DNA of 64,000 nucleotides from Bufo bufo. Taxonomy: Eukaryota; Chordata; Amphibia; Anura; Bufonidae. Below, piece by piece: positions 50,301 through 62,131 of this stretch; position 1 is the first letter of the stretch; every line of letters begins with the position of its first letter. The position numbers and the translations under genes are program-made. The stretch spans positions 404,164,645-404,228,644 of the forward strand of contig NC_053389.1 in NCBI RefSeq assembly GCF_905171765.1. The letters run 5' to 3'. The notes below the pieces were generated by a model, which saw only the letters and a list, made by a program, of their open reading frames with translations, was not told where the DNA came from and ran no database searches.

Positions 50301-51700
50301 TGGAAGCGGGCCTGACACACACTGGCAGCAGGCAAGCAACTGAATTTAGACTACTGTCTAAAAATTAAATGCCTTATTTATCGGCAAGCTACTGTGCCAC
50401 CCGGTATCAGTGGTTGGCACTGGCAGTGGGCACACTACAGTCAGTAGAAGCGGGCCTGACACACACTGGCAGCAGGCAAGCAACTGAAATTACACTAAAG
50501 TGTAAAAATTAAATGCCTTATTTATCGGCAAGCTACTGTGCCACCCGGTATGAGTGGTTGGCACTGGCAGTGGGCACACTACAGTCAGTGGAAGAGGGCC
50601 TGACACACTGACTGGCAGCAGGCAAGCAACTGAATTTAGACTACTGTCTAAAAATTAAATGCCTTATTTATCGGCAAGCTACTGTGCCACCCGGTATCAG
50701 TGGTTGGCACTGGCAGTGGGCACACTACAGTCAGTGGAAGCGGGCCTGACACACACTGGCAGCAGGCAAGCAACTGAAATTACACTAAAGTGTAAAAATT
50801 AAATGCCTTATTTATCGGCAAGCTACTGTGCCACCCGGTATCAGTGGTTGGCACTGGCAGTGGGCACACTACAGTCAGTAGAAGCGGGCCTGACACACAC
50901 TGGCAGCAGGCAAGCAACTGAAATTACACTAAAGTGTAAAAATTAAATGCCTTATTTATCGGCAAGCTACTGTGCCACCCGGTATGAGTGGTTGGCACTG
51001 GCAGTGGGCACACTACAGTCAGTGGAAGAGGGCCTGACACACTGACTGGCAGCAGGCAAGCAACTGAATTTAGACTACTGTCTAAAAATTAAATGCCTTA
51101 TTTATCGGCAAGCTACTGTGCCACCCGGTATCAGTGGTTGGCACTGGCAGTGGGCACACTACAGTCAGTGGAAGCGGGCCTGACACACACTGGCAGCAGG
51201 CAAGCAACTGAAATTACACTAAAGTGTAAAAATTAAATGCCTTATTTATCGGCAAGCTACTGTGCCACCCGGTATCAGTGGTTGGCACTGGCAGTGGGCA
51301 CACTACAGTCAGTAGAAGCGGGCCTGACACACACTGGCAGCAAGCAAGCAACTGAAATTACACTAAAGTGTAAAAATTAAATGCCTTATTTATCGGCAAG
51401 CTACTGTGCCACCCGGTATGAGTGGTTGGCACTGGCAGTGGGCACACTACAGTCAGTGGAAGAGGGCCTGACACACACTGGCAGCAGGCAAGCAACTGAA
51501 TTTAGACTACTGTCTAAAAATTAAATGCCTTATTTATCGGCAAGCTACTGTGCCACCCGGTATCAGTGGTTGGCACTGGCAGTGGGCACACTACAGTCAG
51601 TGGAAGCGGGCCTGACACACACTGGCAGCAGGCAAGCAACTGAATTTAGACTACTGTCTAAAAATTAAATGCCTTATTTATCGGCAAGCTACTGTGCCAC
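47340..51700. repeat. hAT-C 5' array, part 1: 144-bp units
   Basis: About 30 units of ctactgtgccacccggtat, tggttggcactggcagtggg, cacactacagtcagtgg and gcctgacacacactggcagc follow each other at 144 bp (47362, 47506, 47650, 47794, 47938). Two versions alternate irregularly, one with tttagactactgtctaaaaa and one with aaattacactaaagtgtaaa. A variant with cacactgactggcag is 2 bp longer. Long stretches of neighbouring units are identical, which suggests recent expansion. Confidence 0.97.
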
Positions 51701-54135
51701 CCGGTATCAGTGGTTGGCACTGGCAGTGGGCACACTACAGTCAGTTGAAGTCGGCCTGACACACACTAGCAGCAGGCAAGCAGCTGAAATTACATTAAAG
51801 TGTAAAAATTAAATGCCTTTTTTAAGCAAAGTCCTGTGCCAGCCGGTATGAGTGGTGGGCACTGGCAGTGGGCACACTACAGTCAGTGGAAGTCAGCCTG
51901 ACACACACTGGCAGGCAACTAACCTTAGATTAAAGTGTAAAAATTAAGTGCCTATTTTTTAAGCAAAGTCCTGTGCCACTCGGTATGACAGGGGTGGGCA
52001 CTGGCAGTGGGCACACTACAGTCAGTTGAAGTCGGCCTGACACACACTAGCAGCAGGCAAGCAGCTGAAATTACACTAAAGTGTAAAAATTAAATGCCTT
52101 TTTTATGCAAAGTCCTGTGCCAGCCGGTATGAGTGGTGGGCACTGGCAGTGGGCACACTACAGTCAGTGGAAGTCAGCCTGACACACACTGGCAGGCAAC
52201 TAACCTTAGATTAAAGTGTAAAAATTAAGTGCCTATTTTTTAAGCAAAGTCCTGTGCCACTCGGGATGACAGGGGTGGGCACTGGCAGTGGGCACACTAC
52301 AGTCAGTTGAAGTCGGCCTGACACACACTAGCAGCAGGCAAGCAGCTGAAATTACATTAAAGTGTAAAAATTAAATGCCTTTTTTAAGCAAAGTCCTGTG
52401 CCAGCCGGTATGAGTGGTGGGCACTGGCAGTGGGCACACTACAGTCAGTGGAAGTCAGCCTGACACACACTGGCAGGCAACTAACCTTAGATTAAAGTGT
52501 AAAAATTAAGTGCCTATTTTTTAAGCAAAGTCCTGTGCCACTCGGTATGACAGGGGTGGGCACTGGCAGTGGGCACACTACAGTCAGTTGAAGTCGGCCT
52601 GACACACACTAGCAGCAGGCAAGCAGCTGAAATTACACTAAAGTGTAAAAATTAAATGCCTTTTTTATGCAAAGTCCTGTGCCAGCCGGTATGAGTGGTG
52701 GGCACTGGCAGTGGGCACACTACAGTCAGTGGAAGTCAGCCTGACACACACTGGCAGGCAACTAACCTTAGATTAAAGTGTAAAAATTAAGTGCCTATTT
52801 TTTAAGCAAAGTCCTGTGCCACTCGGTATGACAGGGGTGGGCACTGGCAGTGGGCACACTACAGTCAGTTGAAGTCGGCCTGACACACACTAGCAGCAGG
52901 CAAGCAGCTGAAATTACATTAAAGTGTAAAAATTAAATGCCTTTTTTAAGCAAAGTCCTGTGCCAGCCGGTATGAGTGGTGGGCACTGGCAGTGGGCACA
53001 CTACAGTCAGTGGAAGTCAGCCTGACACACACTGGCAGGCAACTAACCTTAGATTAAAGTGTAAAAATTAAGTGCCTATTTTTTAAGCAAAGTCCTGTGC
53101 CACTCGGTATGACAGGGGTGGGCACTGGCAGTGGGCACACTACAGTCAGTTGAAGTCGGCCTGACACACACTAGCAGCAGGCAAGCAGCTGAAATTACAC
53201 TAAAGTGTAAAAATTAAATGCCTTTTTTATGCAAAGTCCTGTGCCAGCCGGTATGAGTGGTGGGCACTGGCAGTGGGCACACTACAGTCAGTGGAAGTCA
53301 GCCTGACACACACTGGCAGGCAACTAACCTTAGATTAAAGTGTAAAAATTAAGTGCCTATTTTTTAAGCAAAGTCCTGTGCCACTCGGTATGACAGGGGT
53401 GGGCACTGGCAGTGGGCACACTACAGTCAGTTGAAGTCGGCCTGACACACACTAGCAGCAGGCAAGCAGCTGAAATTACATTAAAGTGTAAAAATTAAAT
53501 GCCTTTTTTAAGCAAAGTCCTGTGCCAGCCGGTATGAGTGGTGGGCACTGGCAGTGGGCACACTACAGTCAGTGGAAGTCAGCCTGACACACACTGGCAG
53601 GCAACTAACCTTAGATTAAAGTGTAAAAATTAAGTGCCTATTTTTTAAGCAAAGTCCTGTGCCACTCGGGATGACAGGGGTGGGCACTGGCAGTGGGCAC
53701 ACTACAGTCAGTTGAAGTCGGCCTGACACACACTGGCAGGCAACTAACCTTAGATTAAAGTGTAAAAATGAAGTGCCTTTTTTTTAAGCAAAGTCCTGTG
53801 CCACACGGGATGACAGGGGTGGGCACTGGCAGTGGGCACACTACAGTCAGTTGAAGTCGGCCTGACACACACTAGCAGCAGGCAAGCAGCTGAAATTACA
53901 CTAAAGTGTAAAAATTAAATGCCTTTTTTATGCAAAGTCCTGTGCCAGCCGGTATGAGTGGTGGGCACTGGCAGTGGGCACACTACAGTCAGTGGAAGTC
54001 AGCCTGACACACACTGGCAGGCAACTAACCTTAGATTAAAGTGTAAAAATTAAGTGCCTTTTTTTAAGCAAAGTCCTGTGCCACACGGAATGACAGGGGT
54101 GAGCACTGGCAGTGGGCACACTACAGTCTGTGGGC
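51701..54135. repeat. hAT-C 5' array, part 2: 137/144-bp units with a 562-bp higher order
   Basis: Units carry agtcctgtgccagccggtat or agtcctgtgccactcggtat with gtgggcactggcagtgggca. They alternate in length (144 and 137 bp). Small differences (tttaagc or ttttatgc; acattaaag or acactaaag) repeat every four units, at about 562 bp (51831, 52393, 52955, 53518). The array decays toward 54135 and the 5' end of the element. Confidence 0.95.
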
Positions 54136-54617
54136 CTGCAGCTCCTCACACACAGGCAGGCCAGGCAACTGCAATATGTATATAAAGGAAAAAAAAAAAG
54201 CAGACTAATGTTGCAGCCCTAAAAAGGGCTTTTTGGGGTGCTGTCAGGACGCTGTCCTTACAGCAGAGATCAGATGAGTCTTTCAGGACTGGAGTGGACA
54301 CTGAATTCACTAGCCTAGCTATCGATTTCCCAATTAAATCAGCAGCAGTTACAGTCTCCCTCCTCTCACTAAGACTGCAGCTTCAGAATGAATCTAAAAT
54401 GGATGCTGTGCAGGAGGTGGGAGGGTCTGGGAGGGAGGGTATGCTGCTGATTGGCTGGAATGTGTCTGCTGACTGTGAGGTACAGGGTCAAAGTTTGCTC
54501 AATGATGATGTATAGGGGGCGGACCGAACATCGCATGTGTTCGCCCGGCAGAGGCGAACGCGAACAAGCTATGTTCGCCGGGAACTGTTCGCCGTCGGAT
54601 AGTTCGGGCCATCTCTA
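54136..54617 (-). other. hAT-C 5' terminal region
   Basis: This holds the gcagccctaaaaagggcttt hairpin (54211-54230), a non-repetitive stretch and the GTTCGC-rich end. No coding sequence is supported. A promoter for the transposase could lie here or in the array; none can be pointed to. Confidence 0.6.
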
Positions 54618-54625
54618 TAGAGGAG

Positions 54626-57311
54626 GTCTTTTCTAAGATAATTAAAGAGTAACGTACTGGAGGGAGGGAGGTTCAGGGTCTCTTTAAGTAGTAGGTCTGA
54701 TAGAATGCATCGATCTTTATTGAGTAGATCTAGTACTGTCTTGGATCTGATCTCAATGGGAGAGGAATCTCTCAGCTCACGTGGTGAAAGAGATTATATC
54801 CCTAATTTGTAGAAGAGGAGAAGGTAAAGTTAGGGCCCGATAGCGGAGAACCACTCCCACACCTTAATAGTTGTACGAACTAGAGGATTAGGTATAGAAG
54901 CTCGGGAGGGAAGTGGTCTATCCGCCAACAACAAGGCCCTAAGGGTGGAGGGAAAGTATACATTTTCCATTGTTTTTGCTGGGAGGGTCTAAGCCAATCC
55001 ACTACTCTACACAAGTGTATAGCTTTCATGTATTTTTCAGGATCTGGGAGGCCTATCCCACCTAGATGTTTAGGTTTAGTTAGGGTTGAAAAGGAGATCC
55101 TAGGCCTCCTTCCCTGCCAGATAAATTTCCCAATTAGATTTTTTAAGGAACGGAAGTATGACCTGGGGATAGCTATTGGGAGAACTTGCATTAGGTAAGT
55201 GAGTCTAGGAATCACCAAAGACATGACCAAGTTCTTTCTCCCGAACCAGGACAGATATTGATGATCCAGTGAGTCCAACTGAGCAGCGATGGTGGCTAGG
55301 AGGGATGTGTAATTGAGGCAAAATATGTCGGAAAGATGAGAGGTTAGTTTAATACCTAAGTAATTTAGATGAGGAGAGGACCAGTTAAAAGGGGAGTCGG
55401 TTTTGAGAGCTTAGAGTGTGGTGGGAGAAAGGCCAGTGTGGAGGATTTGTGATTTATGTGGGTTAACTTTGAAATTGGATAAAGAGCCAAATTTCGCTAA
55501 AAGTTTTATGGTGGTAAGTTTTTTGGTGGTAAGTATCAGAAGGTCATCAGCAAAGGCAGCTAATTTGAACTCTGATGTCCCTATTCTTAGACCCATAATC
55601 CCTTTATCTTGCCTGAGGGCTTGCATCAAGGTTTCCATCACGAGACAAATATAAGGGGGAAAAGAGGACATCCCTGACGGGTACCATTTTTTATGGAAAA
55701 GCGGGGTGAAATGAGGCTATTAACTGATACTGCGGCAGAGGAGTTATTGTACATTGCAAAAATGGCATGGATAAAGGAGGCGGGGAGATGGAATTTCTGT
55801 AGGGTATATTTGATGAAGGACCAGTCTATGCGGTCGAATGCCTTTTCGGCATCAGTGCCGAGAAGTACAAGTGGCTTCTTTTTATGAGAGGCATAATATA
55901 AGGCGTCAAGAACTTTTGTGGTATTGTCCTTTCCCTCTCGGCCTCGTACGAATCCCACTTGATCTGGGTGGATCAAAGTTGGGAGAAGGGATTGTAGTCT
56001 GGTAGCCAACATTTTCGCTAGTAGTTTCAGATTGATGTTCAAAAGGGATATGGGACAGTAGTTTGCACAGGAGGAGGGGTCTTTCCCTTCTTTTGGGATT
56101 ATCGTAATTAGGGCATTAGTCATTTCAGAATACAGTGGTATATTTTGTAGGGCGAGGTTACAGACCGGGAGATAGTGGGGGAGCAGCGAATTTTGGAATG
56201 CCATGTAATAAGAAGTAGCAAAACCATCAGGTCCAGGGCCTTTGCCTTTTGGGGAGGATCTTAATGCTGTGGTCAGTTCTAGGAGTGTGAATGGTTTTGA
56301 CAGGGCATCTTTTTGGGTGGTCTAAGGAATCTAGGAAGTTATGTACCTCATTGTCTCTTTCTGAGAGGGGTTGGCCATCTCCCAGTGGAGATATGTTGTA
56401 AAGGGACTCATAGAAAAGTTTGAACTGTTCAGCTATAGCTTTTGAGGAGAAGATCGGTGGGCCTTGGAAAGGCTTGATAGATGTTACGTGCCTTGCCTGC
56501 AGCCTGCGTTTGATGCGGCTCATCATGAATTTGGATGCATTGTTGCCGTGGGCAAAGAATTTTTGTTGTGATGATAAGTAATATTTTGCTGATTTTTCAT
56601 TCAAAAGGTTTTTAAGTTCCGCCCTAAGGGCTTTGAGGTCAGCTAAGTGTTGTTGCGCTAGAGACTGTTTATGAAGGGATTCTAGGGCATGAATCTGATC
56701 TAGAAGAGAAGATAGGCGTTTCTCCGATTGCTTCTTCATGAAGGAGCATTTACTGATAAAGTGCCCCCTGATAAATACTTTGTGGGCATCCCAGAGCACT
56801 GGGGGGATATTTCTGGTGTGTTATTCGTGGAAAAGTATTCATTTAAAAGTGACAAAAAATGGGTCCTATTAGCCTCACTGCTCAGTATGGACTTGTTAAG
56901 CTTCCAAAGAGGGGACCTACCAGTGTTAGTTGGAGAGCGAAGGGTACAAAATACCGGCGCATGGTCAGAGATGGTGATACTTCCAATCCTTGTGTTTGTG
57001 CAAAGCTGTACCTGGTCCTTAGGGACAAAGATATAATCAATCCTGCTGTAGGATTGTCCTGGAATGGAATAAAAAGAGTAATCAGTACAGTTTGGGTTAA
57101 GGCATCTCCAAATGTCTATGAGACCTAAATCATAGAACTTAGTATTCAGCTTTTTCAGCAATCTTGCAGAGAAGGAGGACCTTTTAGAGGAAGTGTCAGT
57201 AAGAGGTTGCAGCGCAATATTGAGATCTCCTGCCAAGACAAGATTGCCCTCCTGGATATTTTCTGCTAGGGATAGGACAGACAGCAACCAGGATATTTGG
57301 TCAGAGTTGTC
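54626..57311 (-). pseudogene. L1-like ORF2, endonuclease and reverse transcriptase
   Basis: From the 5' side: endonuclease motifs LVLAGDLNIALQPLTD, SRIDYIFVP and ISDHAPVF (56.9-57.25 kb); a coiled, Lys-rich linker; SSCANYCPISLLNINLKLLA and GTDAEKAFDRIDW (RT, about 55.8-56.1 kb); NGTRQGCPL; and AAFADDLLIL at about 55541-55561. After a frame change near 55660 and a stop near 55410 come GRKNLVMSLVIPRLTYLMQ and GGIGLPDPEKY. The protein is 5' truncated and has at least four frame changes. It is an L1/Tx1-type ORF2. Confidence 0.9.
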
Positions 57312-59095
57312 TTGGACCTGGCACAAACCTCACAGGCTGACACGTAGGACTTGACATCCCTAGTTAGAGTGGGCCACCAATAAGATCTAGAAACCAGATC
57401 CTTAGTGCCCTCAACACCCGGATGTCCACAAAAGGCAGAATCGTGACACTTACCCAACAGCTGGAGGCGAAATTGTTCGGGAACAAACAACTTATCTGTT
57501 GGGGTGAATACCGGTGCCAGATGTTGTTCAGACCTACTGCGAGCCGAGATATCCTGGGTTAGAGCTGCTATGAAGATTTTTGCTGGTAGGATGGATTCAG
57601 GTGATACCTCAGTAGGTTGAAAAGCATGGAAGCTCCAAGATAATGCATCCGCCTTCACATTTTTACTTCCCGGCCTGAACGTAATGTAAAAATCAAAATG
57701 AGTAAAAAACAGAGCCCATCTGGCTTGACGGGGATTCAACCTTTTAGCAGACTCGAGAAACATAAGGTTTTTATGGTCAGTGACAACAGTTACACAATGC
57801 CTTGCCCCCTCCAGAAAATGCCTCCACTCCTCAAATGCCCATTTAATGGCCAGCAGCTCCCTATTCTCTATGTCGTAGTTTCTCTCCGTGGGAGAGAATT
57901 TCCTGGAGAAGAAGGCACACGGTCTCAGGTTAGTGAGGTTAGCAGGACCTTGTGAAAGGACTGCTCCTGCGCCGTCCTCGGACGCATCCACCTCCACAAT
58001 AAAAGGTCTCTCCTGGTCAGGCTGGATCAGAATGGGAGTGCTACTGAATGCCTTTTTTAATTTTTCAAATGAAGAAATGGCCTCAGTAGACCAATTCTCC
58101 AAAATCCGCCCCTTTCTTAGTAAGGTCGGTCAACGGTTTAGCAATTACAGAAAAATTCGTAATAAATTTACAATAGTAATTGGCGAAACCTAAGAACCGT
58201 TGTAAGCTTTTAAGGATGAAGGTCTTACCCATTCCTTAATTGCTAGTACCTTACCAGGATCCATCTTGAAGGCGTGAGGAGTCAGAACATGCCCTAGAAA
58301 CAGAATCTCCTGTACACCAAAGACACATTTCTCTTGCTTAGCGGATAGCTGATTCTCCCTCAACACCTCTAATACTTGTTTAACATGAGACACATGGGAT
58401 TCGAAGTCAGGAGAGAATATCAAAATGTCGTCAAGATAGACAATAACAAATTTACCTAAGAACTCCCTAAGAATGTCATTCATAAAGTTTTGGAACACAG
58501 CTGGGGCATTGCTGAGTCCAAAAGGCATCACCTTATATTCAAAGTGTCCACGCCGTCTTCCATTTGTCTCCCTCCTTGATTCGGATTAGATTGTATGCCC
58601 CTTTCAGGTCAATTTTAGAAAACCAGGTTGCCCCCAGAACCTGGTTAAATAAATCCGGAATCAATGAGATGGAGTATCTATTCTGGACAGTGATTTTATT
58701 TAATCTCCGGTAATTGATAAATGGCCTAAGACCTACATCTTTTTTCTTAACGAAGAAAAACCCTGCCCCCATAGGAAAGACAGAAGGTCTAATATGCCCT
58801 TTACCAAGGCTCTCCTTAATATAATCTTCCATGGCCTTGCGTTCGGGCTTAGAAAGATTATAAATTCGCCCCTTAGGAAACTTGGCCCCCTCTACTAGCT
58901 CTATAGTACAATCATAAGGTCTATGGGGGGTAGAACCTCTGGGGTTGGTGATGAGAATACATCAGAATATTCCCTAACAACAGTGGGTAAAGTATCAGAC
59001 TTTACTGAGACCCCAGCCTGTACCACGGACAAGCACGAGTCACACTTAGGCCCCCATCTCACCAACTCCACCTTGGACCAATCTATAGTGGGGTT
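57311..59095 (-). pseudogene. Gypsy pol: protease end, RT, RNase H and integrase zinc finger
   Basis: The minus strand has [15 protein letters not shown] and LPPHRPYD-like sequence at 58.9-59.0 kb, the RT blocks [42 protein letters not shown] and IVYLDDILIFS (58430-58447), the RNase H start VEVDASEDGAGAVLSQ, RELLAIKWAFEEWRH and TDHKNL, and the integrase HHCC region (SAFCGHPG..., CEVCARSK). A small deletion near 58535-58560 shifts the frame within RT, and a further change lies near 58100-58190. The integrase core is missing; L1-like sequence starts near 57311. The 5' part lies past hAT-D. Confidence 0.92.
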
Positions 59096-59689
59096 TAGAG
59101 ATGTCGCGAACATAAAATTTTGCGGCGAACGCAAATTTTGCGGCGAACGCAAATTTCTGCAAATGTTCGCGAACGGGCAAACCGGGCGAACCGCCATAGA
59201 CTTCAATAGGCAGGCGAATTTTAAAACCCACAGGAACTCTTTCTAGCCACAGTAGTGATGGAAAAGTTGTTTCAAGGGGACTAACACCTGGACTGTGGCA
59301 TGCCGGAGGGGGATCCATGGCAAAACTCCCATGGAAAATTACATAGTTGACGCAGAGTTGGGTTTTAATCCATAAAGGGCATAAATCACCTAACAATCCT
59401 AAAATGTTTTGAACAACGTGGTTTAAAACATCCAGTGTGTGTATACGATCAGGTATGATGTTGTATCGATCAGGTAGTGTAAGGGTTACGCCCGCTTCAC
59501 AGACATTGACAGACCAAACTCCCCTTTTAATGCACCGCAAACAACCGCAAACAGTCCATTTGCCCAACCGCAAACTCCCCATTTGCACAAGGTTGGATAC
59601 CAAGCTAGCCATGTCCCATTGATGTCTTTGAAGGTTTCTTCCTCCACCCAGCCACGTACAACACCAAGGGTCCCCGAAAGGTGAATTGA

Positions 59690-60240
59690 ATTGATTTTTC
59701 GAACGGGGAGATGGTTAAAAAAATGCTGGCTCCCTCCCCTTTGTTTGAATCCACACCACGGTCACTGCGTCTGCACCGTGCAATTTACTCTCACACCCGA
59801 TATTAGTGGTATTTTCTGTAGTACTATTCTCATCAGTTTAATCCCTGTTACGTCCCCAATCTGGGGTCCATTTATTAAATTGATTTTTCAAACGGGGTGA
59901 TGGTTAAAAAAACGCTGGCTCCCTCTTCTTTGTTTGAATCCATGCCACGGTCATTGCGTCTGCGCCGTGCAATTTACTCTCACACCCGATATGAGTGGAA
60001 TTTTCTGTTGTTCTCTCTTCTCATCAGTTTAATCCCTGTTACGTCCCGAATCTGGGGTCCATTTATTAAATTGATTTTTTGAACGGGGAGATGGTTAAAA
60101 AAACGCTGGCTCCCTCCCCTTTGTTTGAATCCATGCCACGGTCACTGCGTCTGCATCGTGCAATTTACTCTCACACCCGATAGTAGTGGTATTTTCTGTA
60201 GTACTATTCTCATCAGTTTAATCCCTGTTACGTCCCATAT
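59690..60240. repeat. hAT-D 3' array: three 190-bp units
   Basis: Units homologous to those of hAT-C start at about 59702, 59891 and 60082 (spacing 189 and 191 bp). They keep ccctgttacgtcc, where most hAT-C units have ccctctaacgtcc. There is no alternation of long and short forms. Confidence 0.92.
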
Positions 60241-61112
60241 CAGGGATTGCCTTTTGTGAAAAAACTATTTAGGCCGGGTACCTTCGACTGCCTTCACAGT
60301 GACAGACCAAACTCTGATACACCAAAATGAATTGATTTTAGGAACCGGGAGATGGAAAAAGCAGCTTGGTCGGTCCTCTTACTCCCAAGTTGGGGCACTG
60401 CGCATGTACAGAGCAATGTGCTGTGACACCCTATATGAGTGGTGTCTTAACTAGTACTATTCCTATCAGTTTAATCCCTGTTACGTCCCCTATCCAGGGA
60501 TTTGTGTAGAATTGATTAACCATTGTCGAATTAACGGACCATTACGACATCCTGCAATAATTTAGTTCTGAGCTTTGTACTCGCTTTGTATTGGAATTGA
60601 TGGGGATTTTTTAAATTGTCTCCATTATTTCTAATAAACTATTAAGAGACTTTATTATGATTTTTTTTTATTTTATGTATTAAAAACCCATACAACTTAA
60701 AAAAAAAAATGTATGTTTTTTCTATGAAAAATTATCCAGCCGATCGCTTTTGGTCTGATCATAATGAAGCAACGGCCTTATCATCTGGGGTCTGGCAACA
60801 TTGCCAACACACTCATAGAGAGGATGATCGCCTCATTGTGATACGCAAGCCCCTTCACCACAACAAGGTAACAATCACGAAGGGGAATTGACACTTGTAT
60901 GTGCCTTTTTTTGTTTGTTTTGTTTTTGCAGCCACAGTGCAGCACCAGAGGCCAGAAAAATTAGGCATGTACACATGCCTGAAAAATAATGGTATTGTTG
61001 CAGCCGCTGTTGTAGCAGCGGCTGGAAAAATTGATGTTTTCAAGGCAGAAAGGTGACTAAAACATTGTGGCTTAAACCCTAGTTGGTGGTGGAGAATTCA
61101 CGAAAGTCATCC
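60241..61112. other. hAT-D 3' untranslated region
   Basis: The sequence matches hAT-C at both sides but has its own AT-rich part at 60540-60735 where hAT-C carries the duplicated coding fragment. No gene is seen. Confidence 0.75.
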
Positions 61113-61259
61113 TGTCACAGCCACTATCTCTGGCTGAAGTTTCGTTTCTGTGTGTTATTTGTGGTTCTGTATGGGTTAACTCCCCTGTGTTCCTATTAGG
61201 AGTTAATCCTCTCTGTCTGCTCCATGGGTGTGGCTTCTCTGCTGCACCCATGGAACCTG

Positions 61260-61268
61260 TATATAAGG
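61260..61268 (+). promoter_or_regulatory. TATA box of the solo LTR
   Basis: TATATAAGG lies about 150 bp into the LTR, followed by a C/T-rich transcribed-type sequence. Confidence 0.6.
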
Positions 61269-61969
61269 CTGAGGTTTCCTCAGTTCTGTGTCAGCTCTCC
61301 TGGTGTGTGTTGTCTTGTCCTGCTCCTGTTTGTACTCACTCTCCCATGCTGCTGACCCATGGGATCCGTGTCTGTCTGTCTGTGCTCTGTGGGTTTCCCT
61401 ACTTGTTCATTGACGTCCTCTCTCCTGTCCTCTTTGACGTCCTCTTTGATGTCCTCTTTCCTGTGTTTCTGTTATCTGTTCTGTCAGTTATGTTTTAGTT
61501 ACCTTGTGTGTATTCTTGTCTCTGTTCAGCAAGCCCTTGCTGCACCTTTCTTTGCAGCAGAGTGGCATGCGCAAGGCCATGCAGTTTACTACTAGTGGAG
61601 CAAGTCCTTCTCTGCTCATTGTCACTCCTGTTTCCTTGCTATGTACTCCTGCTTGTGTTATTAGTTTCCCTATTTGTATTTGCCTGTCTATGTTATGTAT
61701 GCCTATGTGCCGTCGGTACCTTCTGGTACCTGTTGTCCATTCGTTCCTGTTGTCACTGTCTAGTTCACGCTCCAGAGTGGACCCTGGCAACTTCCTGCTG
61801 CAAAGCCTAACCCTATTATCTGGGGCCCTAGTGAATACCAGGAGTTGCTTAGTCACGCCCCTCTGGAGTATTACTAGACAGTGGCGCAGTGGGGGTTTTC
61901 TCCCACTGTGCTGACGGTACAATAAGCTCATGTTATGTCTGTGCTGCCTTCCCTGGGTTTTGTTTGTGC

Positions 61970-61975
61970 AATAAA
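61970..61975 (+). terminator. Polyadenylation signal of the solo LTR
   Basis: AATAAA lies about 85 bp before the LTR end, followed by a TG-rich stretch (ttatgtgtctgt), as expected at an R/U5 boundary. Confidence 0.6.
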
Positions 61976-62131
61976 CTCTTATGTGTCTGTACCTGATTTC
62001 CGTTTGTTTATTGCTTGACGACGCGGTGGTCTCTCCTGGGACCTCCGACTCGTGACACATCCGGTATGCAGACAATAAATACAGCAGCGTGGGGACCATT
62101 TTGAGGCCAAGGCATGTCATCAGGCCTTTTG

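Larger units (their letters stand above)
41056..54617 (-). mobile_element. hAT-C: 13.6-kb hAT with intact transposase and large satellite arrays
   Basis: The left end TAGTGATGTCGCGAAC and the inverted right end TAGAGATGGCCCGAAC are flanked by a perfect 8-bp duplication, tagaggag (41048-41055 and 54618-54625). Subterminal GCGAAC/GTTCGC words occur at both ends (41068-41110 and 54528-54600). Inside, from right (5') to left (3'), are a 6.8-kb array, an intact 1082-codon transposase, a stray coding fragment and a 1.5-kb higher-order array. Only about a quarter of the element is coding. It interrupts L1-like ORF2. Confidence 0.95.
38539..57311 (-). mobile_element. L1/Tx1-like LINE inserted in the gypsy element, itself split twice
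   Basis: ORF2 remnants run on the minus strand from the endonuclease (57311) through RT (about 55.4-56.2 kb) to the C-terminus (38771). They are cut by hAT-C (41056-54617) and a Tc1 (38982-40547). The 3' end is A-rich (about 38530-38570 in the plus-strand view as T runs). The 5' end begins in the endonuclease at about 57311. No target duplication is seen: the gypsy sequence that flanks the two ends is not adjacent in an intact element. Confidence 0.85.
61113..62057 (+). repeat. Solo LTR with 5-bp target duplication
   Basis: The 945-bp insert starts TGTCACAGCC and ends CTCGTGACA, so it has TG...CA ends with a short TGTCAC/GTGACA inverted repeat. The flanks are catcc on both sides (61108-61112 and 62058-62062), and hAT-C lacks the insert. 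A TATA box and AATAAA are in plus-strand order. No internal retroelement sequence remains, so two LTRs probably recombined. The family (gypsy or endogenous retrovirus) is not clear. Confidence 0.92.

Noticed and set aside
61187..61914. Hydrophobic ORFs in the solo LTR (possible membrane proteins)
   Set aside because: They come from CT-rich LTR sequence, overlap in several frames and have no conserved features.
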